From Nocardioides albertanoniae (lineage in GTDB: Bacteria > Actinomycetota > Actinomycetes > Propionibacteriales > Nocardioidaceae): DNA of 64,000 nt. The stretch spans positions 2,248,501 to 2,312,500 of the forward strand of contig NZ_VFOV01000001.1 of assembly GCF_006716315.1 (NCBI RefSeq). The letters are read 5' to 3'. Made by a program: the position numbers and the translations under genes. Positions 37,348 through 46,409 of this stretch are shown piece after piece (the first letter of the stretch is position 1; every line of letters begins with the position of its first letter). The notes beneath the pieces were generated by a model, which had not been told where the DNA came from, ran no database searches, and saw nothing but the letters and a program-made list of their open reading frames with translations.

Positions 37348-37380
37348 GAGAGGCGGGGCTCCTCACGAGCCCCGCCTCTC
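37348..37380 (+). terminator. Hairpin between oppA1 and oppB1
   Basis: GAGAGGCGGGGCTC (37348-37361) and GAGCCCCGCCTCTC (37367-37380) form a perfect 14-bp stem with a 5-nt loop. No U-tract follows. Because the operon continues 79 bp later, it probably acts as an attenuating or mRNA-end-protecting element. Confidence 0.7.
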
Positions 37381-37458
37381 GACACCCCTGGTATCCCCCC
37401 CGGACGGCATCGTCTCGCGATGCGCCCGGCCGACCTGAACGTAAGGTGAGACCCAACG

Positions 37459-38505
37459 ATGGTCGCCTATATCATCCGCCGCGTCATCGTCGGCGTCCTG
37501 ATGCTCATCGCGATGAGCCTGGTCGTCTTCACGCTGTTCTTCGCGAACCCGGTCGATCCGGCCCAGTTCGCCTGCGGCAGGAACTGCCCCGCCGACCGTA
37601 TTGCGGAGACCCGGAAGGCGCTCGGCTTCCCCGACCCGAACCTGTCCGCTCCCGAGAAGGCCGTCGCGACCGTCAATCAGTGGGGCGGGTTCCTCAAGGG
37701 CACCGTCGTCGGGCGTGAGTTCCCGCTCAACGAAGGGCTGCGCGAGGCTGCCCCCGACCAGGTCACCCAGTGCCCTGCGCCGTGCCTGGGCTACTCCCAG
37801 ACCAACCAGATGACGGTCAACGAGGAGATCGCCGAAGCGGCACCGATCTCGATCTCGATCGCCGGGGTGGCGATCGTCATCTGGGTGTTGTTCGGCATCC
37901 TCTTCGGGGTGTTCGCGGCGGTCACGAAGGGCACGATCATCGATCGTGCCGTCGTCGGATCCACCCTGCTTCTCTATGCGTTCCCGACGTTCTTCGTGGG
38001 CACGCTCCTGATCAACTGGGTCGCCATCCAATGGGGGATCTTCCCCTCACCGGGATACATACCGATCGCGGAAGGCGGGATCGGGCAGTGGTTCGTGCAG
38101 CTCCTGCTGCCCGGATTCACGCTGGCGGTCGTCTACATGGCCGGCTACGTACGCATGACCCGAGCCTTCGTGCTCGAGTCGATGAGCGAGGACTACATCC
38201 GCACCGCGAGATCGAAGGGGCTCAAGGGTCCCAAGGTGCTGTTCAAGCACGGCCTCCGTGCGGCGCTGACCCCGCTGGTCACCATGGCGGGTCTCGACTT
38301 CGCCGCTGTCATGGGTGGCGCGATCATCACCGAGAGCGTCTTCAACTACTACGGCCTCGGCAAGCTGGCGGTCACCGCCAACACCAACTACGACCTGCCC
38401 ACCGTGGTCGGGCTGGTGCTTCTCCTCGGCGCGCTGGTGATCGTCGCCAACATCATCGTCGACATCCTGTACGCCTTCATCGACCCGCGCGTGCGCGTCG
38501 CCTAG
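37459..38505 (+). CDS. oppB: Oligopeptide ABC transporter permease B, locus 1
   Basis: This 348-residue membrane permease of the OppB/DppB type has helix 1 YIIRRVIVGVLMLIAMSLVVFTLFFANP. The conserved TRAFVLESMSEDYIRTARSKGLKGPKVLFKHGLRAALTPL contains the EAA loop, and GGAIITESVFNYYGLGKL follows. The first extracytoplasmic loop, about 90 residues, carries two Cys-x3-Cys pairs (CGRNC, CPAPC), unusual for OppB and shared with the locus 2 paralogue. It is followed by the ATPase genes oppD (17 bp) and oppF. No strong ribosome site is seen before ATG 37459 other than AAGGTGAG. Confidence 0.92.
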   Translation: MVAYIIRRVIVGVLMLIAMSLVVFTLFFANPVDPAQFACGRNCPADRIAETRKALGFPDPNLSAPEKAVATVNQWGGFLKGTVVGREFPLNEGLREAAPDQVTQCPAPCLGYSQTNQMTVNEEIAEAAPISISIAGVAIVIWVLFGILFGVFAAVTKGTIIDRAVVGSTLLLYAFPTFFVGTLLINWVAIQWGIFPSPGYIPIAEGGIGQWFVQLLLPGFTLAVVYMAGYVRMTRAFVLESMSEDYIRTARSKGLKGPKVLFKHGLRAALTPLVTMAGLDFAAVMGGAIITESVFNYYGLGKLAVTANTNYDLPTVVGLVLLLGALVIVANIIVDILYAFIDPRVRVA

Positions 38506-38522
38506 AGGAGGGATCTGATCCA

Positions 38523-39608
38523 ATGACTGACCTTTCCAAGACGCCCGAGAAGAAGCCGGCCAACGATGGCGCGTTCCTCTCGGTGCGGGACCTGAAGGTC
38601 CACTTCACGACCTCCGACGGCATCGTCAAGGCGACCGACGGTCTCTCCTTCGACCTCGACCGGGGCAAGACGCTCGGCATCGTCGGCGAGTCCGGGTCGG
38701 GCAAGTCGGTCTCCAGGTCGGCGATCATGGGGCTGCACCGAGGCACCAACGCCAAGCTCGAGGGCGAGATCCTGCTCGAGGGTGTCGACCTGCTCAAGGT
38801 GAGCAACGAGGAGATGCGCAAGCGTCGCGGTCGCGACGTGGCAATGATCTTCCAGGACCCGCTCTCCGCGATGCACCCCTACTACACGGTGGGCAACCAG
38901 ATCATGGAGGCCTACCAGGTCCACAACAACGTGACCAAGAAGGAGGCGCGCAAGCGCGCCATCGAGATGCTCGACCGCGTCGGCATCCCGCAGCCCGACC
39001 GTCGCGTCGACGACTACCCCCACCAGTTCTCCGGCGGTATGCGTCAGCGCGCGATGATCGCGATGGGGTTGATCAACAACCCCAGCCTGCTCATCGCCGA
39101 CGAGCCGACGACCGCGCTCGACGTCACGGTCCAGGCGCAGATCCTCGACCTGCTCCAAGACCTGCAGCGCGACTTCGACGCCGCGATCATCATCATCACC
39201 CACGACCTCGGCGTCGTGGCCGAGATGGCCGACGACGTGCTCGTGATGTACGCCGGCCGCGCGGTGGAGTACGGCCCGGGCAAGGAGATCCTCACCAACC
39301 CGGAGATGCCCTACACCTGGGGTCTGCTCTCCAGCGTGCCGGATCTGACCGCGTCGACCGAGGCCAAGCTGATCCCGATCCGGGGCAACCCGCCCTCGCT
39401 GCTCACCCCGCCGCCGGGATGCGCGTTCGAGCCGCGGTGCGACCACGTCGCGAAGGTCGGTGGCGACCTGTGCAAGACCACGCTGCCCGAGCTCACGCCG
39501 GCCAACAGCGGTGGCAACCACGTCAAGCGGTGCCACATCAAGAACGCCGACGAGGTCTACGAGGCAGAGATCCTGCCCGAGATCGCCCCTGACCTGGTGG
39601 AGGACTGA
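38523..39608 (+). CDS. oppD: Oligopeptide ABC transporter ATP-binding protein OppD
   Basis: This 361-residue ATPase has Walker A GESGSGKS, signature FSGGMRQRAMIAMG, Walker B LLIADEP and switch His in IIITHDLG. The C-terminal oligopeptide-transporter extension carries a cysteine cluster (PPPGCAFEPRCDH...GDLCKTT...KRCHI) that typically binds an iron-sulfur cluster in OppD/DppD proteins. The start ATG 38523 follows GGAGGG. Together with OppF it energises the OppBC channel, and possibly the second permease pair, which has no ATPases of its own. Confidence 0.94.
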   Translation: MTDLSKTPEKKPANDGAFLSVRDLKVHFTTSDGIVKATDGLSFDLDRGKTLGIVGESGSGKSVSRSAIMGLHRGTNAKLEGEILLEGVDLLKVSNEEMRKRRGRDVAMIFQDPLSAMHPYYTVGNQIMEAYQVHNNVTKKEARKRAIEMLDRVGIPQPDRRVDDYPHQFSGGMRQRAMIAMGLINNPSLLIADEPTTALDVTVQAQILDLLQDLQRDFDAAIIIITHDLGVVAEMADDVLVMYAGRAVEYGPGKEILTNPEMPYTWGLLSSVPDLTASTEAKLIPIRGNPPSLLTPPPGCAFEPRCDHVAKVGGDLCKTTLPELTPANSGGNHVKRCHIKNADEVYEAEILPEIAPDLVED

Positions 39609-40795
39609 TGAGCGACACGACGACGGCTCCCGTGGCCAAGACGGCGGGGGAGAGCACCCAGCCGGTGCTGTCGGTCGAGAACCTGAAGATGCACTTCCCG
39701 GTCAAGGGCAGTGGTGTGATCCGGCGTACGGTCGGCCACGTCAAGGCTGTTGACGGAGTCTCCTTCGAGGTGCCCAAGGGCACCGCGCTCGGGCTGGTCG
39801 GTGAGTCCGGCTGCGGCAAGTCGACCACGGGCCGGATGGTCACGCGGCTCTACAAGCCCACCGAGGGCAAGATCGACTTCGAGGGCACCGACATCGCCAA
39901 CTACTCGGGTCGCAAGCTGCACCCGATGCGTCGCGAGATCCAGATGATCTTCCAGGACCCGTCGACCTCGTTGAACCCGCGTCACACGGTGGGCTCGATC
40001 ATCGGCGCCCCGCTTCGCATCCACAACATGGTGCCGAAGAGCAAGGTGCTCAACAGGGTCCAGGAGCTGCTCGAGATCGTCGGCCTCAACCCCGAGCACT
40101 ACAACCGCTACCCGCACGAGTTCTCCGGCGGTCAGCGTCAGCGCATCGGCATCGCCCGGGCGCTGACCCTGCAGCCGAAGCTCCTCGTCGCCGACGAGCC
40201 GGTCTCCGCGCTCGACGTCTCGATCCAGGCCCAGGTGATCAACCTTCTGCAGGACCTGCAGAAGGAGTTCGACATCTCCTTCCTGTTCATCGCTCACGAC
40301 CTGGCCATCGTGCGCCACTTCTGCCCCGAGGTCGCGGTGATGTACCTCGGCAAGATCGTGGAGATCGGTGACCGCGAGTCGATCTACGAGCACGCTCACC
40401 ACCCCTACACCCAGGCACTGCTCTCCGCCGTGCCCGACGTGAAGCAGGCCGCCATCGGCGGCCGTCGTGAGCGAATCCGGCTGGAGGGCGACGTACCTTC
40501 ACCGATCAACCCGCCCTCCGGCTGCCACTTCCGCACCCGCTGCGCCATCGCCAAGGACATCTGCTCCGTGGTCGAGCCGCCGTTGCTGCAGATCGGCAAG
40601 AAGCACAAGGTGGCCTGCCACTTCCCGGGTGAGATCCACCAGCACCCCGAGAAGCCGATCACGGCGCCGCTGCTCGGTGTCGACGAGTTCGGTGCGCCGG
40701 ACGCCGGCGCCAGCCCCGCGGAGATCCCGGGCGCCGGTCCGAGCTACGCCGAGACCTGGTACGACCTGGCGAACAACTCGCGGGGTCGGGCGTGA
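39608..40795 (+). CDS. oppF: Oligopeptide ABC transporter ATP-binding protein OppF
   Basis: This is the 395-residue partner ATPase. Walker A is GESGCGKST, signature FSGGQRQRIGIARA, Walker B LLVADEP and the switch His lies in LFIAHDLA. The C-terminal segment PPSGCHFRTRCAIAKDICSVVEPPL...VACHFPG again shows the clustered cysteines of this subfamily. A Pro/Ala-rich tail of about 45 residues (from ITAPLLGVDEFG) exceeds the usual length and is of unknown role. The ATG shares one base with the oppD stop. A U-tract terminator follows 74 bp after the stop. Confidence 0.94.
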   Translation: MSDTTTAPVAKTAGESTQPVLSVENLKMHFPVKGSGVIRRTVGHVKAVDGVSFEVPKGTALGLVGESGCGKSTTGRMVTRLYKPTEGKIDFEGTDIANYSGRKLHPMRREIQMIFQDPSTSLNPRHTVGSIIGAPLRIHNMVPKSKVLNRVQELLEIVGLNPEHYNRYPHEFSGGQRQRIGIARALTLQPKLLVADEPVSALDVSIQAQVINLLQDLQKEFDISFLFIAHDLAIVRHFCPEVAVMYLGKIVEIGDRESIYEHAHHPYTQALLSAVPDVKQAAIGGRRERIRLEGDVPSPINPPSGCHFRTRCAIAKDICSVVEPPLLQIGKKHKVACHFPGEIHQHPEKPITAPLLGVDEFGAPDAGASPAEIPGAGPSYAETWYDLANNSRGRA

Positions 40796-40869
40796 GGGAG
40801 GCCTCGACCGGGTCGAGGATCCGGTGACCGGAGCCTGAAGATCTCCGGTGTCACAGCGAGATGACGTAA

Positions 40870-40907
40870 GACGGCTCGCAGCCATTGGCTGCGGGCCGTC
40901 TTTGTTT
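40870..40907 (+). terminator. Rho-independent terminator after oppF
   Basis: GACGGCTCGCAGCC (40870-40883) pairs with GGCTGCGGGCCGTC (40887-40900), a 14-bp stem with one G-T pair and a 3-nt loop. TTTGTTT follows directly. It is the most classical terminator in the window and separates the two oligopeptide loci. Confidence 0.85.
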
Positions 40908-41071
40908 CGTGTGTGTCACAGATCACTGTCGGTATCGAACCGTTATCTGTACGGCTGTCCGGCGGGCCAGAAGTTGGCATAACTTGTGGCAGCGCGCTGG
41001 TTCGGGACTGCGCCTGGTGGTCAGGTCTGGGGCCGACACGTGTCCCGACGCCGAACGGAGAGACCGAACAT

Positions 41072-42070
41072 ATGACTGTGTCCGAAGTGTTGATCCAGGG
41101 CCCTGACCCTGAGGTCGACCCGGAGCCGGGTAACGACGAGATCGCGGGCCGTTCGCCGATGCGGATCGCGATGGACCGGCTGCTCTCCGACAAGGTCGCG
41201 CTGCTCTGTGCCGGCATCGTGCTGGTCTACGTGCTGATCGCCGTCTTCGCGCCGCTGCTGTGCCGGCTCTTCGGCGTCGAGGTGCGCGCCGGTGACCCGG
41301 TCACCGACACGGACTCCTTCAACTACCCGGTGATCGGCCCGCCCAACTACGGGTTCACCTGGCAGGCGCCACTCGGCCTCGAGCCGAACTCCGGCAACGA
41401 CCTGCTCGCCGAGTGGTTCTACGGCGCTCGTACGTCCCTGATCGTCGCCACCATCGCCACGATCGTCTCGACCGTCGTCGGCGTGGTGCTCGGCCTGATC
41501 GCGGGCTACAGCCGGGGCTGGGGTGACCGGGTGGTCACCTTCGTGACCGACCTCTTCCTCACCCTGCCGTTCCTGCTGGTGGCCATCGCCGTCTCCCCGA
41601 TGCTCGTGGAGCGTTGGAAGGAGAAGCCGGCGATGCTCGACAGCGCCTCGCTGATCACGCTGATCGTGATCCTCTCGATCTTCGGCTGGATGGGGCTGGC
41701 CCGGTTGATCCGCGGCGAAGTGGTCTCGCTGCGCGAGCGGGAGTTCATCGAGGCCGCCCATGTGCTCGGGATGCCCACCCACCGCATCCTGTTCAAGGAG
41801 CTGCTGCCCAACCTGGTCGCCCCGATCGTGGTCTCGTTCTCGCTGAGCCTGCCCGCCGTCATCGCGGCGGAGGCGACCTTGGCCTACCTCGGTGTCGGTG
41901 TCACCGGTCGCCCGTCGTGGGGGCAGACGATCCTTCGCGCCCAGAACTGGTTCGACGAATACCCCTTGTTCCTCTATGCGCCGATCGTCGGGATCGTGGT
42001 CCTGGTCTTCGCGCTCAATCTGCTCGGAGACGCCATCCGCGACGCCTTCGACCCCAAGTCTTTCCGGTGA
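41072..42070 (+). CDS. oppC: Oligopeptide ABC transporter permease C, locus 2
   Basis: This 332-residue permease is a paralogue of the locus 1 protein but clearly diverged. It has helix 1 VALLCAGIVLVYVLIAVFAPLLC, LGLEPNSGNDLLAEWFYGARTSLIVATIATIVSTVVGVVLGLIAGY, the EAA loop EFIEAAHVLGMPTHRILFKELLPNL and the end LLGDAIRDAFDPKSF. ATG 41072 is chosen (GGAGAG about 10 nt upstream); the frame is open to 40913 but upstream codons look non-coding. The 164 bp between the terminator and this gene should hold a promoter, though I cannot assign one firmly. It is again the first gene of its locus. Confidence 0.9.
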   Translation: MTVSEVLIQGPDPEVDPEPGNDEIAGRSPMRIAMDRLLSDKVALLCAGIVLVYVLIAVFAPLLCRLFGVEVRAGDPVTDTDSFNYPVIGPPNYGFTWQAPLGLEPNSGNDLLAEWFYGARTSLIVATIATIVSTVVGVVLGLIAGYSRGWGDRVVTFVTDLFLTLPFLLVAIAVSPMLVERWKEKPAMLDSASLITLIVILSIFGWMGLARLIRGEVVSLREREFIEAAHVLGMPTHRILFKELLPNLVAPIVVSFSLSLPAVIAAEATLAYLGVGVTGRPSWGQTILRAQNWFDEYPLFLYAPIVGIVVLVFALNLLGDAIRDAFDPKSFR

Positions 42071-42117
42071 GCACGTCGCCGGTGAGTGGCATCAACCATG
42101 GAAGGTGGAGACCTACG

Positions 42118-43929
42118 ATGAGAATCAAGAGAACAGTGATCGCCGCCAGCGCGATCGCTGCGCTGACACTCACCGCTGCGTGTGGGGGAGGGGGTGGCGG
42201 CGGTCAGGACTCGACCGGTGAGTTCAAGTCCGGTGGTGGCGCCGGCGCCGGCAAGGATGCCAAGGCCGAAGGCCCGATGGCGATGCCGAAGGACGCCAAG
42301 GAGGGCGGCACGATCTCGGTCGTCACCAACAATGCGCCCTCGACCGTCGACCCGACCCGCACCTACTACTCCGACTCCCTCGCGATCATGTCGGGGTTGG
42401 TGACCCGCTCGCTGACGCAGTACGTCTACGACAAGAAGACCGACGACTCGATCCTCGTCCCTGACCTCGCCACCGACCTCGGTCACGTCTCCGAGGACGG
42501 TCTGACCTGGACCTTCACCCTCAAGGACGGGATCAAGTACGAGGACGGTTCCGCGGTCACCGCGGAGGATGTCGTCTACGGCATCAAGCGCTCCTTCGCC
42601 ACGGACACCTTGACCGACGGGCCCACCTACCAGACGACATTCTTCAAGGACGGCGACAAGTACAAGGGGCCCTTCGCCGACACCGACGCGGAGCTGAAGA
42701 AGCTCGCCGACTACGACCCCAAGGCCGGCTGGTACGGCGGCGAGGACTACGACGGCGTCGAGGCCGACGGCAACAAGGTCGTCATCCATCTGGCCAAGCC
42801 GTTCCCCGAGCTCGACTACTACGCGTCGTTCCCGGTCTTCTCCCCGATCCCGAAGGCCAAGGACAAGGACCCGCTGGCCTACGAGAGCCACCCGGTGGCG
42901 ACGGGGCCCTACAAGTTCGAGTCCTACAAGCCCGGCACGTCGCTCACGCTGGTCAAGAACGACCAGTGGGATGCCGACACCGATCCCGGTCGCATCCAGG
43001 CAGCTGACGGCTTCGACTTCAAGTTCGCCCAGGACACGGCCAAGATCGAGAACCAGATCCTCGGCGACAAGGGCTCGGCCCGATCGATGATGGGCTACGA
43101 CGACGTCACCCCGCCGACGTACAAGGCCATCAAGGAGAAGGCGCCGGAGAATCTGATCGAGGGCACCTCTCCGTGCACCTACATGTATCGCCCGGACCAG
43201 AACAAGATCAAGGACAAGCGTGTCCGTGAGGCGATCAGCTGGGCCTATCCCTACCAGGCCGCTTGGAAGGCGTCCGGCGAGATCGTCGGCGTCACCATCG
43301 AGCCCGGCACCTCACTTCTGCCCCCGGGCACCGCTGGCCGGGTGGAGTACCAGTACCCGAAGGGTCAGGACGGCCAGACCACCGACCCCGAGAAGGCCAA
43401 GGCGCTGCTGAAGGAGGCCGGTGCCGAGGGCTTCGAGCTCAAGTGGCACTACCAGCGTGACGACGAGCGCTCGGTGGCCAAGAAGGACCAGATGGTCAAG
43501 GGCTTCGAGGCCGCCGGGTTCAAGGCCACCCCGGTCGCCTCGACCGACGAGACCTACCGCGACGACGAGAGCAACCGGGACGCGCCGATCAACATGCGCT
43601 ACGGCGGCTGGTGCTCCGACTGGCCCTCGGGCGGCTCCTGGTTCCCGGCGCAGTGGATCGGCTCGAACGCCAACAAGGCAGGCATGCCGAACCCGACCAA
43701 CTTCAAGCAGGCCGACGCCGACGCCAAGCAGGACGAGATCTTGAAGATGGACCCGGACAAGGTGCCGGGCGCCTGGGGCGAGTTCGACAAGTGGATGCAG
43801 GAGAACTACATGGTCGAGATCAACGCCGGCTACGACGGGAACGCCTTCATCAAGGGCTCCGACGTCGGTGGGGTCGTCAACAACCCGGTGAGCGGTATGC
43901 CGAGCTTCTCCATCATGTATCTCAAGTGA
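42118..43929 (+). CDS. oppA: Oligopeptide ABC transporter substrate-binding lipoprotein, locus 2
   Basis: This 603-residue family-5 binding protein has a short signal with lipobox TAAC (Cys22), an extended Gly/Ala/Lys linker and then GGTISVVTNNAPSTVDPTRTYYSDS. Family motifs include DLATDLGHVSEDGLTWTFTLKDGIKYEDGSAVTAEDVVYGIKRSF and DKRVREAISWAYPY, with MRYGGWCSDWPSG near the pocket. AGGTGGAG precedes ATG 42118. It is about 36 residues longer than the locus 1 protein and only moderately similar, so it probably recognises different ligands. A long hairpin follows its stop. Confidence 0.92.
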   Translation: MRIKRTVIAASAIAALTLTAACGGGGGGGQDSTGEFKSGGGAGAGKDAKAEGPMAMPKDAKEGGTISVVTNNAPSTVDPTRTYYSDSLAIMSGLVTRSLTQYVYDKKTDDSILVPDLATDLGHVSEDGLTWTFTLKDGIKYEDGSAVTAEDVVYGIKRSFATDTLTDGPTYQTTFFKDGDKYKGPFADTDAELKKLADYDPKAGWYGGEDYDGVEADGNKVVIHLAKPFPELDYYASFPVFSPIPKAKDKDPLAYESHPVATGPYKFESYKPGTSLTLVKNDQWDADTDPGRIQAADGFDFKFAQDTAKIENQILGDKGSARSMMGYDDVTPPTYKAIKEKAPENLIEGTSPCTYMYRPDQNKIKDKRVREAISWAYPYQAAWKASGEIVGVTIEPGTSLLPPGTAGRVEYQYPKGQDGQTTDPEKAKALLKEAGAEGFELKWHYQRDDERSVAKKDQMVKGFEAAGFKATPVASTDETYRDDESNRDAPINMRYGGWCSDWPSGGSWFPAQWIGSNANKAGMPNPTNFKQADADAKQDEILKMDPDKVPGAWGEFDKWMQENYMVEINAGYDGNAFIKGSDVGGVVNNPVSGMPSFSIMYLK

Positions 43930-43932
43930 GCT

Positions 43933-43977
43933 GACCGGCCGGCGTGGGCGCCCCCACGCCCCCCACGCCGGCCGGTC
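43933..43977 (+). terminator. 16-bp-stem hairpin between oppA2 and oppB2
   Basis: GACCGGCCGGCGTGGG (43933-43948) pairs perfectly with CCCACGCCGGCCGGTC (43962-43977) around a 13-nt C-rich loop. It begins 4 bp after the oppA2 stop, in the same place as the hairpin of locus 1 although the sequence is unrelated. Confidence 0.7.
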
Positions 43978-44033
43978 GCACCCGCCGGGGCCTCGGCCCG
44001 TGAACCACCCTCCAGGAAGAGAGACCTCCACCC

Positions 44034-45026
44034 ATGATCGGTTTCGTCGTACGCCGGTTGATCTCAGCGCTGCTGGTGCTGTTCGTGATCTCGGTGGCGG
44101 TGGTGGCTCTCTTCACCTACGGTCCTAGCGACCCCGCGGACGCGATGTGTCCGGAGCCGAAGTGCACCGCCGAGCGGCAGGACGCGATCCGGGAGGCGCT
44201 CAACCTCGAAGCGCCGATCTATGTTCAGTACGGCGAATACATGTCGGGGATCGTCAACGGACGTCAGATCGCCTTCGGCTCGGAGGCCTATGACTGCCAG
44301 GCCCCGTGCTTCGGGGTGAGCTTCATCTATCGGGTCAACGTCTGGGACGACATCAAGGACCGCGTCGCGCCGACGGTCTCCGTCGCGCTCGGGGCGGGCG
44401 TCACCATCCTGCTCATCGGGGTCCCGATAGGGATGTTCGCGGCCAGACGCAGGGGTACCTCTGCCGACAAGGCCGTCATCGGCGCCACTCTCGTCATCGA
44501 GTCGATCCCCTACTACCTCTTCGTGCTGCTCGCGTTCCTCTATCTCGCGGTCGGCGCCGGGATCTTCCCGCAGGAGGGGTATCACTCTCTGATCGACTCT
44601 CCGCTGAAGTGGGCCTGGGGGCTGCTGCTGCCCTGGCTCGCGCTCGGGCTGGTCAACTCCTCCAAGTACGCGCGGTTCACACGAGGGTCGATGATCGAGG
44701 CTTTCAACGAGGACTACGTGCGCACCGCGAGGGCCAAGGGTCTCCACGAGCGCAAGATCGTCAACAAGCACGCTCTGCGAGCGGCGGTGGTGCCGATCGT
44801 GACCATCTTCGGCATCGACTTCGGCGCTCTGCTGACCGGCACGATCTTCACCGAACTGATCTTCGGCATCCCCGGGCTCGGTCTCCGGGCGCTCAACGCG
44901 GTCAGCCAGAGCGACCTGCCCGTCATCGAGGCTACGACCCTGATCTCGGCCCTGATCATCGTGATCACCAACCTCCTCGTCGACCTCTTCTACAGCGTCC
45001 TCGATCCCCGCGTACGCATCTCCTGA
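44034..45026 (+). CDS. oppB: Oligopeptide ABC transporter permease B, locus 2
   Basis: This 330-residue OppB-type permease has helix 1 MIGFVVRRLISALLVLFVISVAVVALFTYG. The EAA loop is MIEAFNEDYVRTARAKGLHERKIVNKHALRAAVVPI, and GTIFTELIFGIPGLGLRAL follows. As in locus 1, the first extracytoplasmic loop carries two cysteine pairs (CPEPKC and CQAPC). GGAAGAGAG lies upstream of ATG 44034. No oppD/oppF follows; the next gene is rarA with its own promoter. The transporter would need ATPases from locus 1 or from elsewhere. Confidence 0.9.
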   Translation: MIGFVVRRLISALLVLFVISVAVVALFTYGPSDPADAMCPEPKCTAERQDAIREALNLEAPIYVQYGEYMSGIVNGRQIAFGSEAYDCQAPCFGVSFIYRVNVWDDIKDRVAPTVSVALGAGVTILLIGVPIGMFAARRRGTSADKAVIGATLVIESIPYYLFVLLAFLYLAVGAGIFPQEGYHSLIDSPLKWAWGLLLPWLALGLVNSSKYARFTRGSMIEAFNEDYVRTARAKGLHERKIVNKHALRAAVVPIVTIFGIDFGALLTGTIFTELIFGIPGLGLRALNAVSQSDLPVIEATTLISALIIVITNLLVDLFYSVLDPRVRIS

Positions 45027-45048
45027 ACGCGGTGTCGGCGCCGCCGAA

Positions 45049-45060
45049 TAGGGTGGCGGT
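45049..45060 (+). promoter_or_regulatory. Leaderless-type -10 (TAGGGT) for rarA
   Basis: TAGGGT (45049-45054) lies 6 nt before the rarA GTG start, 22 bp after the oppB2 stop. No ribosome site is visible. Confidence 0.55.
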
Positions 45061-46404
45061 GTGGATGGGTTGTTTGAGATGGGGACCGGCTCCGGCGCCA
45101 CGCGCGGCGGGTCGCTGAGCCACAGCGACCACGCGGCTGCGCCGCTGGCGGTGCGGATGCGGCCGCGTACGCTCGACGAGCTCGTCGGGCAGAGCTCGCT
45201 CAAGGAGTCGGGGTCGCCGCTGCACCAGGTCGTGGAGGGCGGTCAGTCGCTCTCGCTGCTGCTCTGGGGGCCGCCGGGCACCGGCAAGACGACGATCGCC
45301 TCGATCGTGAGCCGCTCCACCGACCGGCGCTTCGTGGAGGTCTCCGCCGTCTCGGCCGGGGTCAAGGAGGTGCGGGCTGCGATCGACGCAGCCCGGGCCG
45401 AGCTCGTCGCGACCGGCAAGGAGACCGTGCTCTTCGTCGACGAGGTGCACCGTTTCAGCAAGGCGCAGCAGGACGCGCTGCTGCCGGGCGTGGAGAACCG
45501 CTGGGTCACGCTCGTCGCAGCCACCACGGAGAACCCGTTCTTCTCGGTCATCTCGCCGTTGCTCTCGCGCTCGCTGCTGCTGCGGCTGGAGTCGCTGACC
45601 GACGACGACATCCGCGGCGTGCTCGGTTCGGCTCTCGAGGACGAGCGTGGCCTCGGTGGCGAGGTGACGATCTCCGAGGACGCTCTCGACCACCTCGTAC
45701 GCCTGGCCGGTGGCGACGCACGCAGGTCGCTGACCTACCTGGAGGCGGCCGCGGGGGCGGCCTCAGGAGGGGAGATCACTCTGGAGGCGGCCGAGCGGGC
45801 CGTCGACCAGGCGGCGGTGCGCTACGACCGGCAGGGCGACCAGCACTACGACGTGGTCAGCGCGTTCATCAAGTCGGTGCGCGGCTCGGACGCCGACGCG
45901 GCGCTGCACTATCTGGCGCGGATGATCGAGGCGGGGGAGGACCCGCGGTTCATCGCTCGCCGACTGATGATCCTCGCCTCCGAAGACATCGGCCTGGCCG
46001 ACTCGACGGCCCTGCAGACGGCCGTCGCCGCGGCGCAGACCGTGCAGCTCATCGGCATGCCCGAGGCCCAGCTCACCCTCGCCCACGCCACGATCGCGCT
46101 CGCCGTGGCCCCCAAGTCGAACGCCGTCACCACCGCCATCTTCGCGGCCCGCGCCGACGTCACCGCCGGCAAGATCGGCAACGTGCCCCCGCACCTGCGC
46201 GACGCCCACTACGAAGGCGCCAAGAAGATCGGGCACGGCTCGACGTACAAGTACGCCCACGACGAGCCGTTCGGCATCGCGACCCAGCAGTACGCTCCCG
46301 ACGCCGTCGCCGACGCGGCCTACTACCAGCCCACCACCCACGGTGCCGAGGCCTCGATCAAGGAGCGCTGGGAGAAGGTGCGCGGCATCGTCCGCGGCAC
46401 CTGA
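45061..46404 (+). CDS. rarA: Replication-associated recombination protein A (RarA/MgsA AAA+ ATPase)
   Basis: This 447-residue AAA+ protein acts at stalled forks. The N-terminal region has [17 protein letters not shown], Walker [11 protein letters not shown], Walker [11 protein letters not shown] and sensor [11 protein letters not shown]. The C-terminal clamp-loader-like and tetramerisation domains include [70 protein letters not shown] and [13 protein letters not shown] 45061 is taken from the promoter spacing; ATG 45067 is an alternative start. A position just before alaS is conserved in actinobacteria. Confidence 0.95.
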   Translation: MDGLFEMGTGSGATRGGSLSHSDHAAAPLAVRMRPRTLDELVGQSSLKESGSPLHQVVEGGQSLSLLLWGPPGTGKTTIASIVSRSTDRRFVEVSAVSAGVKEVRAAIDAARAELVATGKETVLFVDEVHRFSKAQQDALLPGVENRWVTLVAATTENPFFSVISPLLSRSLLLRLESLTDDDIRGVLGSALEDERGLGGEVTISEDALDHLVRLAGGDARRSLTYLEAAAGAASGGEITLEAAERAVDQAAVRYDRQGDQHYDVVSAFIKSVRGSDADAALHYLARMIEAGEDPRFIARRLMILASEDIGLADSTALQTAVAAAQTVQLIGMPEAQLTLAHATIALAVAPKSNAVTTAIFAARADVTAGKIGNVPPHLRDAHYEGAKKIGHGSTYKYAHDEPFGIATQQYAPDAVADAAYYQPTTHGAEASIKERWEKVRGIVRGT

Positions 46405-46409
46405 TCCGC

